DNA from: Halorubrum laminariae | GTDB taxonomy: Archaea > Halobacteriota > Halobacteria > Halobacteriales > Haloferacaceae | DNA length: 64,000 bases | Direction: 5' to 3' | Assembly (NCBI RefSeq): GCF_024494655.1 | Contig: NZ_JANHDL010000002.1 | Location: 372,001 to 436,000, forward strand | Shown here: positions 60,844-64,000 of the stretch, piece after piece | Position numbering within the stretch: the stretch's first letter is position 1 | Layout: each line of letters opens with the position of its first letter | Notes under the pieces: generated by a model | Database searches by the model: none | The model's input: only the letters and a program-made list of their open reading frames with translations | What the model was told of the DNA's origin: nothing | Translations under genes and position numbers: made by a program

Positions 60844-60947
60844 GAGCGAATCGAGACACCCGCGAATAAAAAGCACGTCGAAACCGCGATCCGCCCGGGA
60901 GGCGGAAGAGACGCGGTCGAGCAAGGCACTCTCCCGGAGCGAGCGCG

Positions 60948-61655
60948 TTACTCGCGTCCGCCCAGACGCTCGGTCCGACGCCGACCGCTCCCCCACGGTC
61001 CGTCGACGAACGCGTCCTCGACGGTCCGAGCGACCCGATCTGGATCTGACGGTCCCCCGGCGGCGGCGACGCTACCGACGCTCGCGGGGTCGAACCGAAC
61101 CGAGAGCGCGTCGTAGACCGGTTCCGTGACGGCGGCGATCGCGCCGGCGTCGGTCGGAGTGACGACGACGCATCCGGCGACGAGCGCCGCGTCGGAGCGG
61201 ACCCGCTGGGCGAGCCCCGCGACCTTTCCGCCGCCGGTGACCCGGAGGGAGTGGTCGCCCGGACAGAACGACGCGGACGGCTCGCCGGCGACCACGTCCG
61301 CGCCGAGCCCTCGGAGCGCATCGACTAGCGTCGACGTCGCTCGCTCGTAGCGATCGGCGATCGACTCCGAATCGCCTCTCAGCGGAACCGCGTGCGCGAA
61401 CGCCAGTGTCTCGCCCGGATACGCGACGGCTCGGCCGCCGACATCGCGTTCGATCGGCTCAAACCCCCGGTCTTCGGCGATCCGGTTCGCGCGATCGAAG
61501 GCGGGATCGCGGGCGTCGCGGCGGCCGAACGCCAGCACGCCCGGCGGCCGCCACACCCGGAGCGCTGGCGTGCCGTCGGCCGCGCTCGCGAGCAGATCGG
61601 CGCTCCGCGACCGCGGTACCTGCGACCGGCCGACGAGGCCGCGAAACACGCGCAT
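60948..61655 (-). CDS. Lipoate-protein ligase A-like protein
   Basis: The 235-residue protein belongs to the biotin/lipoate ligase fold: RDVGGRAVAYPGETLAFA near residue 69 and VTGGGKVAGLAQRV near residue 139, whose Lys binds the lipoyl-AMP. It would attach lipoate or octanoate to E2 or GcvH proteins. It lacks a clear C-terminal LplA accessory domain, like other archaeal forms that need a partner. Its ATG lies at 61655, divergent from the histidine kinase. Confidence 0.78.
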   Translation of the reverse strand: MRVFRGLVGRSQVPRSRSADLLASAADGTPALRVWRPPGVLAFGRRDARDPAFDRANRIAEDRGFEPIERDVGGRAVAYPGETLAFAHAVPLRGDSESIADRYERATSTLVDALRGLGADVVAGEPSASFCPGDHSLRVTGGGKVAGLAQRVRSDAALVAGCVVVTPTDAGAIAAVTEPVYDALSVRFDPASVGSVAAAGGPSDPDRVARTVEDAFVDGPWGSGRRRTERLGGRE

Positions 61656-61746
61656 ACCGTTCGATCACCCCGAGTGGTGAAACCGGTTGCGGGGGAGACG
61701 CCGTATGACGCAAAGGTTTTGCTGGGGTCGGCCGAGATATCATCAG

Positions 61747-63429
61747 ATGAGCGACCTCGGCGCGCTCCCGGTACAGGCGTACCTCGTCGCCTGCCTGCTC
61801 GCCGGAAGCATCGGGCTGTGCCTCGGACGCGTCGCATGGCGCGACCGTCGGGAGCCGGGCGGGACCGAGGTCGCGCTCTATCTGCTCTGTGGCGGCGGTA
61901 TATCTCTCCTGTACGGCGTGCGGGTCGCGAGCGGGAGCGAGTTGGTGATGCTGGTCGCGCTCAACCTCGCGACACCGCTCGTCGCTGCAGTGCCCGGGAT
62001 CTGGATGGCCTTCGTCCTCGCCTTTTCGGGACGCGACCAATGGCGGACCGAAGAGCGGATCGTCGCGCTCGCAGCACCGGCGTTCGTCTGGGTGTTGACC
62101 GCGTGGTCGAGCGCGACGCACGGGCTTTCGCGGCGGTCCCTCCGATCCGTCGTCGAAGGACCGTTCTCGCTCCTCTCCTTTGGATTAGGTCCCGCAGACT
62201 GGGCGTTCGTGCTGTACGCCTACGCGCTGTGTCTCGCTGGCGCGCTCGTCGTGATCGATCTGTACCGCCGGACGGGAAACCGCTACCGTCTCCAGACGTT
62301 CGTCATCCTGCTCGGCACCCTGTTTCCGTTCCTCGCTGGGATCGTCACGGTGGTCGACGTGGGGAGCTACGCGAATCTGGCGTGGTTTCCGGCGGCGCTC
62401 GTCGTTCACGGCGTCTTCCTGTACGGCACCGTCTTCTGGCTCGGGACCCTCGACGCCGCGGTCGTCGCCCGCGACACCGCCGTGGAAGTCATGCAGGACC
62501 CCGTGATCGTCGCCGGCTCGGACGGACGGATCCGCGATCTCAACCCGGCCGCGGAGGAACTCCTCTCGCCCGACGCGGTCGGCGCGTCGCTGTCGGCGGT
62601 GTTTCCACGCCTAGAAGTCGGCGTCGAACACCCGATCGCGATCGACGGCCAGCAGTTCGACATTCAGGAGGACCCGATCACGGACCCACGCGGAACCGAC
62701 CGCGGACACGTCTTCCTGTTGCGCGACGTGACCGAACGCGAACGGCGTCAGGCGGCACTCGAACAGCGCGAAGCGGAGCTGGAACGGCAAAACGAGCGTC
62801 TGGAGGACTTCGCGGGCGTCGTCTCACACGACCTCCGGAACCCGCTCGCGGCCGCGACCGCGGCCGTGGAACTCGCCAGACACGGCGACGGAGAGGGTAG
62901 CGAGGCGCTCGACCGAGCGGCGGACGCCCACGAACGGATGGACGATCTGATTGAGGGGTTGCTGTCGCTCGCGACAGCCGGGAAGGCCGTCGACTCCCTC
63001 GATCACGTGTCTCTCGACGCCGCGGTCCGTCGAGTCTGGTCTCGGCTCGAAACCGCGGAGGCGACGCTGACGGTCGACGGCGCGGACCCGACGGTGCTCT
63101 CCGACCGTGACCGTCTCGAACAGCTCCTCGCCAACCTGTTCCGAAACGCGATCGAGCATGGCGGCAGCGATGTCGCCGTCCGCGTCGCGGTCGAGTCGGA
63201 GGAGGACGGCGTGATGCTCTCCGTCGGCGACGACGGTCCCGGAGTGCCGCCCGACCGTCGCGACCAAGTGACCGAACGGGGCGTCTCGCTCGACGGGGGG
63301 ACGGGCCTCGGTCTCGCCATCGTCGGAGACATCGCCGACGCGCACGGATGGGATCTCTCCGTCGAAGCGTCGGCGGCCGGCGGCGCTCGATTCGTGATCT
63401 CGGGCATCGAGACGGCAGACGACGGCTGA
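61747..63429 (+). CDS. Sensor histidine kinase with a 7TM sensor and PAS domain
   Basis: The 560-residue protein has about seven membrane segments (residues 8-240, HisKA_7TM type), a PAS-like domain (VEVMQDPVIVAGSDGRI), a helical link, the phospho-acceptor H361 in VVSHDLRNPLAA, and an ATPase domain with LFRNAIEHGG, VGDDGPGVP and GTGLGLAI. It senses a membrane or external signal and phosphorylates a response regulator, which is not encoded next to it. ATG 61747 is the only start that fits the first segment. Confidence 0.88.
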   Translation: MSDLGALPVQAYLVACLLAGSIGLCLGRVAWRDRREPGGTEVALYLLCGGGISLLYGVRVASGSELVMLVALNLATPLVAAVPGIWMAFVLAFSGRDQWRTEERIVALAAPAFVWVLTAWSSATHGLSRRSLRSVVEGPFSLLSFGLGPADWAFVLYAYALCLAGALVVIDLYRRTGNRYRLQTFVILLGTLFPFLAGIVTVVDVGSYANLAWFPAALVVHGVFLYGTVFWLGTLDAAVVARDTAVEVMQDPVIVAGSDGRIRDLNPAAEELLSPDAVGASLSAVFPRLEVGVEHPIAIDGQQFDIQEDPITDPRGTDRGHVFLLRDVTERERRQAALEQREAELERQNERLEDFAGVVSHDLRNPLAAATAAVELARHGDGEGSEALDRAADAHERMDDLIEGLLSLATAGKAVDSLDHVSLDAAVRRVWSRLETAEATLTVDGADPTVLSDRDRLEQLLANLFRNAIEHGGSDVAVRVAVESEEDGVMLSVGDDGPGVPPDRRDQVTERGVSLDGGTGLGLAIVGDIADAHGWDLSVEASAAGGARFVISGIETADDG

Positions 63430-63492
63430 GCCGGTCCGCGTTCGCCAGTTCCGACGCGTACTTGCCCGCCGAGGCCGCACGTCGGACCGACG

Positions 63493-64000
63493 ATGCCGAT
63501 CTCGATCGCGCCGGATATCCTCTCCCGGTATCGACGCTTCTCCCGGTTCAACTCCCCGTACCGGGCGCACGACGACGGCAGCGCGATCGACTGCTATCCC
63601 GCCGGAGAGGCCGGACCGTCTCCCGTCTCCGGCGTCGTGCGCGAGACGCGGACCGTCACCTGTCCAGATCGGGCATACGCCGCAGACGAGGATCACCTGA
63701 TCGTCATCGACCTCGACGATACGTGGTGCGAGCGGGCGAACGCACCTCCCGGAACCGTCGCACGAATCCTCCACGTGATCCCCGAAGTCACCGCCGGTGA
63801 CCGCGTCGCCGTCGGCGATCGGCTCGGCGTGCTGACGCGGTCCGGATTCTTCGGACAGTGGGTGGACGACCACGTTCACCTCGGGTTCCGGTCCTCAGAT
63901 GCGGATCCGATCCGGGCGAGCGGGTCGCTCCCGGTGACTGCCGCCGTCGACGTGGAGGCGATCGAGTGGGGCGGGTCTGGAACCGTCGTCGAGCGCGGAC
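63493..64000 (+). CDS. Hypothetical haloarchaeal protein, partial
   Basis: An open frame starts at ATG 63493 (SIAPDILSRYRRFSRFNS) and runs off the window after 169 codons without a stop. It holds LDDTWCERANAPPG, GRVAV-like repeats of Val-rich strands and FGQWVDDHVHLGFRSS. The tone is of a soluble beta-rich protein with His and Asp residues that might bind a metal. No family recognised. It is 63 bases after the histidine kinase, on the same strand. Confidence 0.65.
   Translation, partial: MPISIAPDILSRYRRFSRFNSPYRAHDDGSAIDCYPAGEAGPSPVSGVVRETRTVTCPDRAYAADEDHLIVIDLDDTWCERANAPPGTVARILHVIPEVTAGDRVAVGDRLGVLTRSGFFGQWVDDHVHLGFRSSDADPIRASGSLPVTAAVDVEAIEWGGSGTVVERG

Overview
This window looks like chromosome of a haloarchaeon. 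The backbone genes are GC-rich and encode very acidic proteins. They include archaeal and haloarchaeal markers: Trm1, TFS, ribosomal protein S6e, a UbaA/SAMP/JAMM set, siroheme decarboxylase, haloarchaeal PTS proteins and leaderless-type TATA boxes. The gene content fits Halorubrum or a close relative; that placement is an inference from content, not a phylogeny.

Layout. 1-4 kb is backbone: partial trm1, a membrane-anchored protein with 53 uninterrupted four-residue repeats, a zincin-type metalloprotease, an M42 aminopeptidase and tRNA-Glu(CTC). 4.2-9.6 kb is a two-gene AddA/AddB-like helicase-nuclease operon. 9.7-16.7 kb is a fructose-uptake locus: the operon ptfC-ptfA-ptsH-ptsI-ptfB, divergent glpR-pfkB, and convergent fbp. 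16.9-39.4 kb is an AT-richer island: decayed IS1341-type ends, two tyrosine recombinases, a PrimPol-helicase replication protein with a 216-bp inverted-repeat origin candidate behind it, an IS5-type transposase, several IS-ended cassettes carrying unrelated small genes, a compact BREX-like operon (DUF499-type ATPase, short PglZ, DUF1156-type methyltransferase and a small partner), and a HEPN-motif candidate. I read it as an integrated plasmid-like element; no capsid, portal or terminase genes are visible.

39.4-48.4 kb is backbone again: TFS, a MOT1-type molybdate transporter, two acidic haloarchaeal proteins, a KaiC-like protein with a damaged Walker A, a beta-RFAP synthase homologue, and a sulfur/ubiquitin-like cluster (rhodanese, TusA-like, cysteine synthase, SAMP, UbaA, JAMM protease). 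48.4-52.7 kb is a scrapyard ending at tRNA-Ile(GAT): a broken restriction-modification methylase tail, a frameshifted gene, two orphan membrane proteins and an IS1341-type relic. 52.8-64 kb is backbone: FxsA, a DUF1405 protein, an enolase-superfamily protein, a 2Fe-2S ferredoxin, ModE, the heme/siroheme genes (hemA, precorrin-2 dehydrogenase, siroheme decarboxylase), S6e, a lipoate-ligase-like protein, a sensor histidine kinase and a partial hypothetical gene.

The most interesting parts are: (1) the compact PglZ/DUF499/DUF1156 operon, which lacks most known BREX genes; (2) the IS-ended cassettes, one with intact terminal repeats and an exact 8-bp target duplication, carrying different small ORFs between the same ends; (3) the strict tetrad-repeat membrane protein; (4) the replication module; and (5) a SAMP whose reading frame ends in Gly-Gly-Arg, beside both the E1 and the JAMM peptidase that would act on it.
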